A DNA stretch of 64,000 nt from Verrucomicrobiota bacterium (GCA_016721945.1 JADKHC010000001.1:248001-312000), one strand, 5' to 3'; positions 9,288 to 19,248 are shown, counted from the stretch's first letter. Numbers and translations: made by a program. Notes: generated by a model from the letters alone, not told the origin.

Positions 9288-9364
9288 GTAGGAGCCTGCT
9301 TGCAGGCGATTCCGTGGGGTTCCCTTCTGCGCTCTCTCCTCATCGCCTGCAAGCAGGCTCCTAC
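9288..9364. repeat. Perfect 23-bp inverted repeat, REP-like doublet
   Basis: Arm 9288-9310 (starts GTAGGAGCCTGC) is the exact reverse complement of 9342-9364, with a 31-base spacer. Each arm contains an internal palindrome (GCCTGC..GCAGGC). A second, less perfect doublet of the same family is at 19177-19232. The word GTAGGAGC resembles the head of known Pseudomonas REP sequences. Confidence 0.85.
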
Positions 9365-9444
9365 ATCTCAACCAAGCCGAAGCGAGCTTCGGAGTATCAG
9401 ACCCATCGCCAAATAAAGCTTTCCCGTCTGCGTGTTAAACTTCT

Positions 9445-11169
9445 ATGCGAAATCCATCACTCGTCAAAACTGCAACCCTCTTGGGCGTTTTATTGTCTGC
9501 TCTCGCCATTACGGGTTGCGGGGGCGGCGGTGGAAACAGTGCCACACCGAATTCATCCAACTCATCGTCCAGTTCGTCCTCCTCAAGCAGCAGTTCGTCA
9601 TCATCGAGTAGTTCGAGTTCTTCGAGCAGCAGTAGTTCGTCTTCGAGTAGTGGAGCAGCAGCCCTTCAATATGGCGACATTCTCTGGAGCCTCGACCTAT
9701 CAACCGATCCGCTGCCTGTGGGGCACTCCGCAAATATCACCTGGCAGAACCCTGGGCCGGGCGGTCAGAATTGCATCAAGCTAGTGGTTCCCACGACGAG
9801 CACGAGCAAGGCCGTCGCTGTGTCAATTCCTCTCAATATCGAGGCCTTTCGTGGCATGCACGTTTCGGTCGAATGCACCGTCCGGGCTGAAGACGTCACG
9901 CAACCCGCCCAGAACTACAATGGCGTCAAAGTCATGCTGGAGTACGACACTGCCTCCTCAGCCAGCGGCAAAGTGCAGGTCAACAAAAACGATGTTTACG
10001 GGACCTTTGATTGGAAGGACACAGCCTTCAACTGGACGATCCATAGCGATGCCGTCCTTGGGAAAATCAAACTGAGCCTCCAGGATTGCGTGGGTACCGC
10101 GTGGATCTCGAACGTGCGTATCCGAATGCTTCATACCGCTCCAGTTCGTCCCGTGATCGATCCCTCGGCTTCTCCTCCTGCGCGTGGGCATGTTGCTCTG
10201 CGTGGTTTTAATTCCTCCAGTTTTATCATCGCCAAGGATTTCAATGCCATGGGCGTCCTGAAGGCCAATAGCTTCCGCTGGCAAATGAACACGAATGATC
10301 CCGCGATTCTTCAGGATGCCGTGGCCTATGACGATTGGTTAGAGAATCGGCTGACTGCCCTTGATGCCGTCCTGGCAGATGCGCGCAACAATGGGATTAA
10401 GATTGTGATCGATCTGCACGCGACACCGGGCGGAATTCTCGCGAATGGCTGTCAGTCGCTTTTCACCGATGCCACGCACGCTGCGCATTTTATCGGTGTC
10501 TGGCAAAAGATCGCCACTCGCTACAAAGGCAACTCCGCCATCTTCGCGTACGATTTGATGAACGAACCCGTGCAGTGGACCCCAACTCCGCCAGGCATGC
10601 TGGACTGGCGCGGCCTCCAGATCGCAGCGGCAAAGGCCATACGCGCAATCGATCCCGATACGCTCATCTGCTTTGAGGTCGATTGTGGCGACGACCCCAG
10701 CTTTTTCACCTGGCTTTCCCCAGTGGATGTTCCGGGCATCATCTATTCCGTCCACATGTACCAGCCCCATGATTTCACGCACCAGGGAGTCGATCCCCAG
10801 TGGGGCACAGCAGGGACTCAGAGTTATCCTGGGGTGTTCCGAGGCGAACCACTCAACAAGGATAAGCTCAGGTCTTATCTGAAACCGGTTCGTGATTTCC
10901 AGCTGGCATGTCGCGTGCCGATCTATGTTGGTGAATTTAGCGCGATTCGTTGGGCCACGGGTGCGGCCGAATACCTGAAAGACCTCACCGATATTTTTGA
11001 GGAATACGGCTGGGACTGGAACTACCACGCCTTCCGAGAATACCAGGGCTGGGATCTGGAAACGCAGAATCTGCCTTATGATCGGGTCAATGGAATCAAA
11101 ACCACGACAGCCACAGATCGCATGCAGGTCATAAGCGCAGCCCTACAGCAGAACCAAAACCCGTACTAA
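9445..11169 (+). CDS. Secreted lipoprotein, GH5-like glycoside hydrolase (paralogue 1)
   Basis: The 574-residue product has a lipobox ITGC, a glycine cluster and a poly-Ser linker to about residue 70. A module of about 160 residues follows that begins QYGDILWSLDLST and ends with an IRMLH strand, possibly carbohydrate-binding. The C-terminal part is a GH5-type (beta/alpha)8 domain with DLHATPGG, the acid/base Glu374 in LMNEPVQ, a YSVHMY His strand and the nucleophile Glu497 in VGEFSA. These are the expected GH5 residues, so it is probably an active endo-glycanase or glucanase at the cell surface. It lies 14 bases before paralogue 2, suggesting co-transcription. Confidence 0.8.
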   Translation: MRNPSLVKTATLLGVLLSALAITGCGGGGGNSATPNSSNSSSSSSSSSSSSSSSSSSSSSSSSSSSSSSGAAALQYGDILWSLDLSTDPLPVGHSANITWQNPGPGGQNCIKLVVPTTSTSKAVAVSIPLNIEAFRGMHVSVECTVRAEDVTQPAQNYNGVKVMLEYDTASSASGKVQVNKNDVYGTFDWKDTAFNWTIHSDAVLGKIKLSLQDCVGTAWISNVRIRMLHTAPVRPVIDPSASPPARGHVALRGFNSSSFIIAKDFNAMGVLKANSFRWQMNTNDPAILQDAVAYDDWLENRLTALDAVLADARNNGIKIVIDLHATPGGILANGCQSLFTDATHAAHFIGVWQKIATRYKGNSAIFAYDLMNEPVQWTPTPPGMLDWRGLQIAAAKAIRAIDPDTLICFEVDCGDDPSFFTWLSPVDVPGIIYSVHMYQPHDFTHQGVDPQWGTAGTQSYPGVFRGEPLNKDKLRSYLKPVRDFQLACRVPIYVGEFSAIRWATGAAEYLKDLTDIFEEYGWDWNYHAFREYQGWDLETQNLPYDRVNGIKTTTATDRMQVISAALQQNQNPY

Positions 11170-11183
11170 AATCCTGTCCACTT

Positions 11184-12905
11184 ATGACCTCGTTCCGCTT
11201 GAAAACGTTTAGCACTTTTCTCACCGTATTACTTCTACTGGCTGGTTGTGGTGGTGGCGATGGAGGCAACGGCTCCTCAGGTTCAACCAGTTCCTCGTCG
11301 TCGAGCAGTTCCAGTTCTTCGAGTAGCTCGTCGTCGAGTTCCAGCAGTTCTTCATCGAGCAGCAGTTCATCCGGCGGCGGGGTGACGGCGCTTCAGCCCG
11401 GGGATGTGTTATGGGCTTTGGATCTCTCGACAAATCCGCTTCCGGCCAAACCGCCTGCGGGAATTACGTGGACGCCGTCTGGTCCTGATGGCGAGCCCTG
11501 CATCGCGGTGGATGCCGATGCGACCGGGAAGAGCTGGTGTGCGGAGATCCCTCTTGACGTGGTTCCGATGCGAGGGATGCAGGTGGTCATAGAGGCCGAC
11601 ATCAAGATGGAGAACGTGACTCAGCCGTCTTCCACCTGGGCCGGTGTGATGGCACAGCTCGCATTCGACTCGGCCACACGGGGCACAGTTTCCTTGAACA
11701 AGGGAAATATCTGCGGCACGGCGGACTGGGATCTTGCGAACCTGACGGCTGACGTCACGGACGATGCGACTCATGGCCGATTCTTTTTAGGCCTAACGCT
11801 TTGTTCTGGCAAAGCATGGATCAAGAACGTGCGCATTCGCTTGCTCCGGCGTGCCGCCGTCTGGCCGGCGGTGGACCCGGCGCCTTTGTTTCGCACGCAC
11901 ACGCCGATGCGAGGAGTAATGTTGCGCGGCACTCGATTCGTGAGCGATTTCACCGTGCTCAAAGGGTGGAACGTGAACTTGGTCAGCTGGCAACTCTACG
12001 GAAGCAAGACCACAGCGAGCGATGACGATGCCACCTTTCAGGCATGGCTGAACGGCTGTTTTCAGGATCTCGATCTTGTGCTTTCCAACGCGTTGCTCAA
12101 CGGCATGAAGGTGAACATCGTGATGCAAACGCCGGTGGGCGGACGCGACAGCACTACCCAAGCGATGCTCCTATTTTCAGACGCCAGATTGCAGGAGCGC
12201 TTTGTCGAAATGTGGCGCCAGATAGCCAGCCACTGCGCCGGGCGCAACCAACCCATCTATGCCTACGATCTATTGAGTGAGCCGGTACAGGAAGGGTTTG
12301 TGGCGGCGGGACTAAAGGACTGGCTGAATATCCAACTCGAGGCTGCACGCGCCATCCGTCAGGTCGATCACGATACGCCGATCATATTCCAAGTCGATGG
12401 CTTCGATGGTGCGGCCAACTTCAAATACATGTCAGTCGTCGATATTCCCAACGTGATCTACGAAGTCCATATGTACACTCCGCATAGTTTCACGCATCAG
12501 GGCATCTACAAAGACTGGGGTGCAGCGAATGGCGACCCAGTTGTTACCTACCCAGGAACGGAGAACGGAACGCCGACCGGAAAGCCGCTCAACAAGGATT
12601 CCCTGAAAGCGTCCTTGAAACCTGTTCGAGATTTCCAACTAGCGAACCGGGTCCCTATTTTCGTCGGCGAATTCAGTGCAGCCCGCTGGGCGCCCGGGGC
12701 GGATCAGTACCTCGCAGACGTCATCAGCATCTTTGAAGAGTACGGCTGGGATTGGTCGTATTTTACCTACCGCGAAGCGCCGGTTTGGAGTCTGGAAACT
12801 GCGGATCTTCCGTACGGTATTTTGCTCAACCCCGTCCCTTCGGTTCCAACCGCGCGCTTCAAGGCCGTGCAGTTCTGGTTCAACCAAAACCAGTCGCCAT
12901 ACTAG
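11184..12905 (+). CDS. Secreted lipoprotein, GH5-like protein with altered active-site motifs (paralogue 2)
   Basis: The 573 residues share the layout of the upstream paralogue: lipobox LAGC, poly-Ser linker, the LQPGDVLWALDLST module and a GH5-like barrel. The acid/base position keeps Glu366, but its context is LLSEPVQ instead of the usual NEP. The conserved DLH strand is replaced by IVMQTPVGG, which removes the histidine. The nucleophile Glu496 (VGEFSA) and the EVHMY strand are intact. Loss of the Asn and His that normally line the -1 subsite suggests changed specificity or a binding role. It sits 14 bases after paralogue 1 and 53 bases before paralogue 3. Confidence 0.75.
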   Translation: MTSFRLKTFSTFLTVLLLLAGCGGGDGGNGSSGSTSSSSSSSSSSSSSSSSSSSSSSSSSSSSGGGVTALQPGDVLWALDLSTNPLPAKPPAGITWTPSGPDGEPCIAVDADATGKSWCAEIPLDVVPMRGMQVVIEADIKMENVTQPSSTWAGVMAQLAFDSATRGTVSLNKGNICGTADWDLANLTADVTDDATHGRFFLGLTLCSGKAWIKNVRIRLLRRAAVWPAVDPAPLFRTHTPMRGVMLRGTRFVSDFTVLKGWNVNLVSWQLYGSKTTASDDDATFQAWLNGCFQDLDLVLSNALLNGMKVNIVMQTPVGGRDSTTQAMLLFSDARLQERFVEMWRQIASHCAGRNQPIYAYDLLSEPVQEGFVAAGLKDWLNIQLEAARAIRQVDHDTPIIFQVDGFDGAANFKYMSVVDIPNVIYEVHMYTPHSFTHQGIYKDWGAANGDPVVTYPGTENGTPTGKPLNKDSLKASLKPVRDFQLANRVPIFVGEFSAARWAPGADQYLADVISIFEEYGWDWSYFTYREAPVWSLETADLPYGILLNPVPSVPTARFKAVQFWFNQNQSPY

Positions 12906-12958
12906 AATAGTGAACCTTTCGATTGAGCCAAAATTGATTTTCAACATCTCATACAGCC

Positions 12959-14921
12959 ATGTCTTCGTCCCGCTTGAAAACGCTTAGCACGATTCTCTCT
13001 CTATTACTTCTACTGACTGGGTGTGGTGGCGGCGGTAGTGGTTCTGGTAGCTCGTCTAGTAGTTCGTCGTCGAGTTCATCCTCTTCGAGCAGCTCTTCAT
13101 CGAGTAGCAGTGGCTCAGTCCTGGCCGTGCCGATCATCATGGTACAACCAGCCCAGGTGACGAATACTGCCTTGGGCAGTTCTTGTGAACTCACGGTTTC
13201 CGCCACGGGTGGAGGCCTCACCTATCAATGGTTTCGGGACGGAGCGGATCTAGGAGCAGCGTCTGCGCAAAATCGGTATGCTGTGCCTGCGATGAACGCT
13301 GAGAGCGCGGGCGCTTACACGGTGGCGATTTCGAACGCTGCCGGGTCTGTGACCAGCGAGAAGGCGATCATCCGAATCTCCACACCAAGTCCCTACGCGA
13401 GTTATCGCCCAGGAGATGAAACTTGGTTATTGCCGCTTGATACCAGCCCGCTCCCGACGGGGCCAACAAATGGGGTAACTTGGCTGAAAGCGGGTCCGAA
13501 CGGAAAAAGCTGCATCCAAGGAGTCAGCCCCATTCAGGATCGCACTCACTTTTATGGGTGAAGATTCCGGTGGATATCGTGCCATTGCGAGGTGCCGAAG
13601 TGATCATGACCTGCATCATCAAAGCCCAGGATGTCACCCAGCCCGCGGATTCCTTTAATGGTTTCAAGATCATGCTCACCTGTGATTCTGCAACCAAGGG
13701 CGCCCTATACAAAAATCCTAGCAATGTGTACGGGACTTTTGACTGGCAGGAATTCTCCATCATGGCCGCGATCCCGAGAGATGCGAGCAACGGTCAGCTG
13801 AGTATCGGTTTCCAAGGTTGTGGCGGTACAGCATGGTTGGAGGATGTCCGCATCACGATCGTTCACCCCGCGCCGGTTCGTCCGGCGATCGATCCACAGG
13901 CACCTCCGTTGGTGAGGAATCATGTTCCGATGCGTGGGGTGACAACACCACCAATCTACCGGGTTAAGGACTTTCCTGATTTGGCCACGTGGAAGGTGAA
14001 TGTCGCCCGCTGGATGATGGCGCCAGGCAAGGATGCGAAAACCATGTCGGTTATAGATTACGACGCATGGTTAGAGTCGGCGTTCCTAAAGCTGGACCAA
14101 GCTTTAGCCGACGCCAGGGCGAACAGCCAGAAGCTCGTCATCGATCTGCACGGGCCGCCCGGAGGCCGCGACGCCGACGGAAACTTGCGGATGCTTTTTG
14201 ATGAGAGTTTAGGGAACCAGTTCGTTCGTGTCTGGGCTAAAATAGCGGCGCGTTACAAAGGCAACGACGCCGTTTTTGCATACGGCATCGTCAACGAACC
14301 CGTGCAAACGGGTTATGTGCCGGAAGGACTTCCCGACTGGCTTGAGCTCCAGAGTAAGGCCGCGTACGTGGTGCGTCATATCGATCCGGATACACCGATT
14401 TTGATCGCCTCGGATGGTTTTGATTCCCCGGAAAGTTTCGACTGGATGCCTCTGCTCGATATCCCGAAGGTGATTTACGAAGCGCACATGTACTACCCGC
14501 ATTCATTCACCCACCAAGGAGTGAAGAAGCCGTTGGGTGGAGTCGGGGGCGACCCCATCGTCACATATCCGGGAACTATGAATGGATCGGCCAGTGGGCC
14601 CTCGCTTAATAAGGATGTACTTCGGGCATTTCTCCAACCCGTGCGGGATTTTCAACGATCGTATCGTGCGCAAATCTACATTGGTGAATTCAGTGCCGTT
14701 CGCTGGGCACCCGGCGCAGCACAATACCTTCAGGACGTCACTGATATCCTGGAGGAGTACGGCTGGGATTGGAGTTATCATGCCTTCCGTGAAGCCGAGG
14801 GCTGGGATCTGGAGTGCGAGAATTTACCGTATGACCTAAAGCTAGGAGTGCAGGCAAAGACGCCACCGACCGCATGCAGGTCATGCGCGCCGCCCTCAGT
14901 CAAAATCAGAGTCCGTATTAA
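12959..14921 (+). pseudogene. GH5-like lipoprotein with Ig-like domain, interrupted by two frameshifts (paralogue 3)
   Basis: Read across three frames this is one paralogue: lipobox LTGC, a short poly-Ser linker, an Ig-like domain (about residues 60-140) absent from its neighbours, then the YRPGDETWLLPLDTS module and a GH5 barrel. The barrel has DLHGPPGG, IVNEPVQ, EAHMYY and IGEFSA. The first frame stops at 13561, while homology continues from about 13550 in the next frame. A second shift near 14860 returns homology to the frame ending DRMQ...QNQSPY with TAA at 14919-14921. Both shifts correspond to one missing base, next to short homopolymers (GGG and AAA). It is either a recent pseudogene or an intact gene with assembly indels. 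Confidence 0.8.
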
Positions 14922-15095
14922 AAGCCGAACCAGATACAATGGGCAAATGTGCCGCCGGTTCCGTTGCTCGGCAAACAGCCTGCAGCACAATATATAGCAC
15001 CGTAGCCACTGCCATTAAGCAGCGTGACCAGGGGCACACGACGTTATGGGTCCGTTCCAGCCTTCCTGAGTTCCAGATTAATAAATAGAACTCCA

Positions 15096-16100
15096 CTACT
15101 TCAGCCGCACGCGCAGCAGTTGGGAATCCGCAGTGATATAAAGCACCGCGTCGTCGGGGCCGAAGGTGCAATTGGCCGTGGCTTGACCTGTGACGATTGT
15201 GCCGAGGTGTTTGCCTTCAGGACTTAGGATCAACACGCCTCCCGGGCCTGTGGCCCAGATATTCCCAGTGCGATCTACGCGCATGCCATCCGGAGCGCCG
15301 AGGTGCCCTTGGTTCATGAGCGGCGTCATATCGAAGAACACGCGACTCGCGCCCGGCGTGCCATCGTCGCGCAACTCGATCGCCAAAATGATGGTTCGGC
15401 CTTCCGTATTGGCGACATACAAGGTGCGCTGATCGAGCGACAGCGCGATGCCGTTGGGCCGTTCTAGCTCGCGCGTGATGAGCGTCACTTTGCCGTCGGG
15501 CGTCGCCCGATAGACGCCGTTGAAACCGATCTCGGATTTGGCGTTCGTCGGCAGGCCGTAAGGAGGATCGGTGAAGAACACGTTTCCCGCACGGTCGAAA
15601 CACAGGTCGTTAGGGCTGTTGAATGGTTTTCCCTCAAAGCGGTCGGCCACCGTCACGAACGTTTTCTTTTCCGCGTCGTAACGCGCGATGCGGCGATCTC
15701 CGTGCTGCGCGAGCACAAGACGGCCCTGGTTGTCCACGGTGATCCCGTTCGAGCCAGGTTCGCGGCCTTCATATTTCTCACCGGTGAAACCACTCGGTTT
15801 CAAAAAAACAGTCACCCCATCGGACTCTGTCCAACGGTAAGCCACATTTTCGGGCACATCGCTAAAGATCAGCGCTTGCTCGTGTGGCCACCACGATGGA
15901 CCTTCGGACCAGTTGAAGCCCTCCGCGAGTTTTTCGATTTTCGCCTCGGCCGGAATCAAGGCGTCGATCTCAGGACCGAACCGTTCGATCTTCCCAACCG
16001 TTTCGTATGGCGGCTTGAGTGACTTGATGGGCTCGGCCGCAAACGCGGGTAAAGCCGCCACAATAGTTGGGAACAAAACACGCCGGAGGAAAGAGTACAT
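15096..16100 (-). CDS. Exported SMP-30/gluconolactonase-family protein
   Basis: The 334-residue product begins with a signal peptide (RRVLFPTIVAALPAFA, cut probably before AEP). A six-bladed beta-propeller of the SMP-30/gluconolactonase/luciferin-regenerating type follows. Typical strands are visible: EGPSWW, GSNGITVDNQGRL, NSPNDLCFDRAGNVFFTDPPYG, ERPNGIALS and APDGMRVDRTGNIW. The Glu, Asn and Asp residues in these strands normally coordinate the catalytic divalent metal. The family opens sugar lactones, and this copy probably works in the periplasm. It converges on the GH5 cluster with 175 bases between the stops. Confidence 0.85.
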   Translation of the reverse strand: MYSFLRRVLFPTIVAALPAFAAEPIKSLKPPYETVGKIERFGPEIDALIPAEAKIEKLAEGFNWSEGPSWWPHEQALIFSDVPENVAYRWTESDGVTVFLKPSGFTGEKYEGREPGSNGITVDNQGRLVLAQHGDRRIARYDAEKKTFVTVADRFEGKPFNSPNDLCFDRAGNVFFTDPPYGLPTNAKSEIGFNGVYRATPDGKVTLITRELERPNGIALSLDQRTLYVANTEGRTIILAIELRDDGTPGASRVFFDMTPLMNQGHLGAPDGMRVDRTGNIWATGPGGVLILSPEGKHLGTIVTGQATANCTFGPDDAVLYITADSQLLRVRLK

Positions 16101-16270
16101 GAGGCCAACGATAGCTAAGTACCCCGTTTCGCCAAGTCGGAGGCGCGGGAAAAGCGCCGATACGGCTATTTTCCTGAACTCACCCGTAACGCTGCACGCA
16201 TAGTGGTTCGTTCCCGTGCAAGGAAAGTTAATGGCTGGACCAGCAAAGAGCCCGCTTTTTGCGACATGGC

Positions 16271-16552
16271 TCAGGCTTCTTCCAGCCGCAACGCCTCCTC
16301 GGCAACTTTTTTCGCCTCTAGTTGCGTAGGCTCGCTGCCAGTATGGAGGACCGCGCCCTCGTCAGTGCAGATCGCCCAGCGCCAAGCATCAAACTGTTGC
16401 TGCTCGGTCAGGGCAAAACTCGCGACGCCGGGGTGGCAGCTCGCGACCTCAAGCGTCGCGAAAGAAAAGCTGCAACAAGCCGAAGCGCAGGCGGCCTCGT
16501 TATCCGAACCTAGTGTGCTAAATGAACGCCAAGGGGGAACGATGTAGGTCAT
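16271..16552 (-). CDS. Small hypothetical protein
   Basis: A 93-residue reading frame if the ATG at 16552 is used. The second half (FDAWRWAICTDEGAVL... VAEEALRLEEA) looks like a compact alpha/beta domain with a helical end, of the kind found in short conserved hypothetical proteins. The first half is Cys- and Ser-rich and may be non-coding, with the true start further in. No ribosome binding site is obvious. Function unknown. Confidence 0.35.
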   Translation of the reverse strand: MTYIVPPWRSFSTLGSDNEAACASACCSFSFATLEVASCHPGVASFALTEQQQFDAWRWAICTDEGAVLHTGSEPTQLEAKKVAEEALRLEEA

Positions 16553-16723
16553 AGTGAGAGGGGGACTCGCCACCCTACGCTCTACGAATGAACTTCGCTA
16601 TGGGGTGTTATTGGAAACGACTACGACGCAGCGCCCGCCGATCTAGTTACCGAACTACGTGCTCGTGCCCAAACCGTAAAACGCTACTCTGTGTCAGGCT
16701 ACGAACCATATCCCATACCCAAC

Positions 16724-18904
16724 ATGGCCGAAAAAGACGAATCTCGCCCCCCTCTGTTCAGCAAAAAGGTGATACTGCTCTTGGTAGTGCTGTTCGGGTA
16801 CGGGCTCGTGCAACAGGCCTATCGCTATGTCGCGAAGAAGTATCCCAGCGCCCTAGCGGCTGCCGCGCAAAGTACCGCGCCCAAGCAGCCTCCGGATCTG
16901 CGCCTCCAAAGCATCCAGATTGGAGAAAACCTCCATAAACTTCAGTACGAGGCCGAACTCTTCCTTCGCAAGAATCCGGGGAAAACAGCGAAGCTTGCCG
17001 ATCTAGTCGGACCCGGCAAATCTCTCGCGAAACTTACGCTGGTAGCCGGAGAAAAATATCCGGCGGAAATTCTGCCCGGCGTCAACGTCACTGCAACCTT
17101 GCCGGACGGAACCGTCCGAGACTGGCTCACGCCCATTTATCCGATGAATTTGGCGTCCCCGAATCCGTCGCCGAAGATCGAAGCAGACTGGACACCCGCC
17201 GAACGAGGAAAGGCCGATGCCCCGCTGATTTTCAAAGCCATGATTTACGCCGGTCGGGAACTACACAATCCCGGCAAACAAAATGAGCTGTGGCGCCTGC
17301 TTCACACTAAGCTCCGTGGCATCATTCCGCCCCTGCCGCCCACCTTTCGTGATGAAGTCCAAACTTTTCTCGAAGACCCCGACAATCCGCAGGAGGAACG
17401 CCGACTCGTCTTCGACGCTTTCGCGCGTGCCATGTCCCCAGTCAGCACACGTTTCATCATGCATCTGGCGACCTCGTCTAAAGACAACAAACTGCGCCAA
17501 ATCGCACTCATGACGCTGTGTACGCCATGGCCCAACGGCGACGAGGCCTTCGAACAAGTCTGGTGCGAGTCCAACGACGAACGCCTGCTCACCGCCGTCG
17601 CCAGCCCGATGGCGCAGGGCGGTAAACCGGCCCAAATCGATTTTCTCCTAAGCGCCGCCCTCTCCACTCAAACCTTGCCGGAGGACCAAATCCGCACCGC
17701 TATCGCCCAACAAGCGCTGCGCGAAATCACCAAGATCGAAGCCGTGCCCTCGCTCGTCGCACGCCTAGCCGAACAACCCGCTATGAATAATGGCGGCAAA
17801 GCCCTCGCCTCCGTACTCGCCCGTCTCGGCGACGAAGACGCTGGCAAGGCCATCGTCAGCTGGCTGCAAAAAGCCGATGAAGATGCCTCGGCTTTTATTC
17901 AAAACCTCGGGTCACGTCCGAAAAACCCTGAGCTAAAAGCCGCCTATACCGCCGCCCTCGATCCCGTGGTCGTTTTCCACAACGAGAAAAACCGCGAAGC
18001 TATCCGCACTCATCTCGCGCCGCCGCCGGTTTTGCATCGCCTGAAAAATGGCTCCTTCGAAGACGGCACCTTAAACGGCTTCTCGCTCGAAGGCAGTGGC
18101 CAGATCTTGAGACGCTGGGTGCATATCGCCGCGACCGACGGGCAATACATGGCCCACCTCGACACCATGGAAAACGCTGTGGACGGTCTCAGCACCCTCA
18201 CAACCGAACCATTTGAAGTACCGCACAAAATGAAGACCCTTCTCTTCGATTACGACTTCGCGGCCTCCGTGCTCCTCCATCCGATGGCCGATGTGCTGAA
18301 GTGCTACATCATCACCGAAAACGAAACCCGCCCGCTCGACCTCTTCTCGGGGATCGAATTAACCAACTGCTATCAGGTGGTTTCTCGCTACGACGAAGGC
18401 ACCGGCTTCCGCACCGCCTGCATTCCAGTCCAAACCTGGGCCGGCACCGGCGAACGCATCCGCATAAAATTCGTCCTTCATGGCCGCGGTAAACTCCCCG
18501 AGCGCATCCCTGGCACGAACCGCTTTGATCATAATCCACTCGGCGGCAACCAGCCTGGTACCGTGCTCTTCCTCGACAACTTCCGTCTGACTCCCACTAT
18601 CAGAACCGAACTATCTCCCATCGGCCCTGAGGATGTTTCGATCCGTTCCGATGGGAAAACCGTCACGATCAAAACTACATCCGGCGCCTTCCCCGTCGGT
18701 TCCACCATCTACATTCGGGAAATCACCATCGGAAACAAATTTCACGAACTTGACCTCGGAACCCAAAAGCAGGTCGTCTTCCAGCAATCCTTCAACGACA
18801 AATTCGAGCACTCAGCGGCCTACTACATCAGCTATTCCACACCCGCCACCAGCGAAGGCGCGATGCACAGCCCGCTCCTCCTGCTCCACGTCGACCGTGA
18901 GTGA
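16724..18904 (+). CDS. Membrane-anchored protein with HEAT-like region and a C-terminal beta-sandwich
   Basis: About 726 residues if begun at the ATG at 16724 (MAEKDESRPPLF); an in-frame ATG also occurs at 16691. One membrane segment (KVILLLVVLFGYGLV) near the N-terminus points to a bulk domain in the periplasm. The middle (about 180-420) is helical and HEAT-like, with repeated helix pairs such as EAVPSLVARLAEQP. After about 445, a segment starting NGSFEDGTLNGFSLEG is typical of carbohydrate-binding-like or discoidin-like beta-sandwiches, followed by FLDNFRL. The family is not recognised. No catalytic motif is seen, and a scaffolding or binding role is only a guess. Confidence 0.7.
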   Translation: MAEKDESRPPLFSKKVILLLVVLFGYGLVQQAYRYVAKKYPSALAAAAQSTAPKQPPDLRLQSIQIGENLHKLQYEAELFLRKNPGKTAKLADLVGPGKSLAKLTLVAGEKYPAEILPGVNVTATLPDGTVRDWLTPIYPMNLASPNPSPKIEADWTPAERGKADAPLIFKAMIYAGRELHNPGKQNELWRLLHTKLRGIIPPLPPTFRDEVQTFLEDPDNPQEERRLVFDAFARAMSPVSTRFIMHLATSSKDNKLRQIALMTLCTPWPNGDEAFEQVWCESNDERLLTAVASPMAQGGKPAQIDFLLSAALSTQTLPEDQIRTAIAQQALREITKIEAVPSLVARLAEQPAMNNGGKALASVLARLGDEDAGKAIVSWLQKADEDASAFIQNLGSRPKNPELKAAYTAALDPVVVFHNEKNREAIRTHLAPPPVLHRLKNGSFEDGTLNGFSLEGSGQILRRWVHIAATDGQYMAHLDTMENAVDGLSTLTTEPFEVPHKMKTLLFDYDFAASVLLHPMADVLKCYIITENETRPLDLFSGIELTNCYQVVSRYDEGTGFRTACIPVQTWAGTGERIRIKFVLHGRGKLPERIPGTNRFDHNPLGGNQPGTVLFLDNFRLTPTIRTELSPIGPEDVSIRSDGKTVTIKTTSGAFPVGSTIYIREITIGNKFHELDLGTQKQVVFQQSFNDKFEHSAAYYISYSTPATSEGAMHSPLLLLHVDRE

Positions 18905-18943
18905 GCAACCCAAGGCAAGCTCTGAGTCGGAACCATTCAGTTG

Positions 18944-19104
18944 GGAGCCACAGATGACCACCGATGAGCACAGATAGGGGCAGAAACAACATCAGGGTTT
19001 TGGCGATCTGATCGCTCACTGTCTGGTTAAACAGGAAACTTTTCGCACTGCGTTAAAACAATCCTCTGGGGCATCTGTGTTTATCAGTGTGCATCGGTGG
19101 CTCC
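18944..19104. repeat. MITE-like element with about 32-bp terminal inverted repeats
   Basis: The left arm (18944-18975, begins GGAGCCACAGATG) is an imperfect reverse complement of 19072-19104 (ends GGTGGCTCC). The inside carries GGCGATCTGATCGCT, also present in inverted orientation in the element at 4-313. No coding capacity. It follows the stop of the preceding gene by 40 bases. Confidence 0.65.
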
Positions 19105-19176
19105 ATTGCATGGATACGGCTCAGTCTATGGACAACCAACAACCACCCACCATGCCTGCCGTTCGTTCGCCGATTT

Positions 19177-19232
19177 GTAGGAGCCTGCTTGCAGGCGATT
19201 CAGTTTCACATCGCCTGAAAGCAGGCTGCTAC
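19177..19232. repeat. REP-like doublet, same family as 9288-9364
   Basis: The arm at 19177-19199 is identical to the arm at 9288-9310. The partner arm (19210-19232) is inverted with about two mismatches and a ten-base spacer. It lies in the leader region of rsgA, ending 17 bases before its ATG. Confidence 0.8.
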
Positions 19233-19248
19233 AACTAACCATCCCGAA

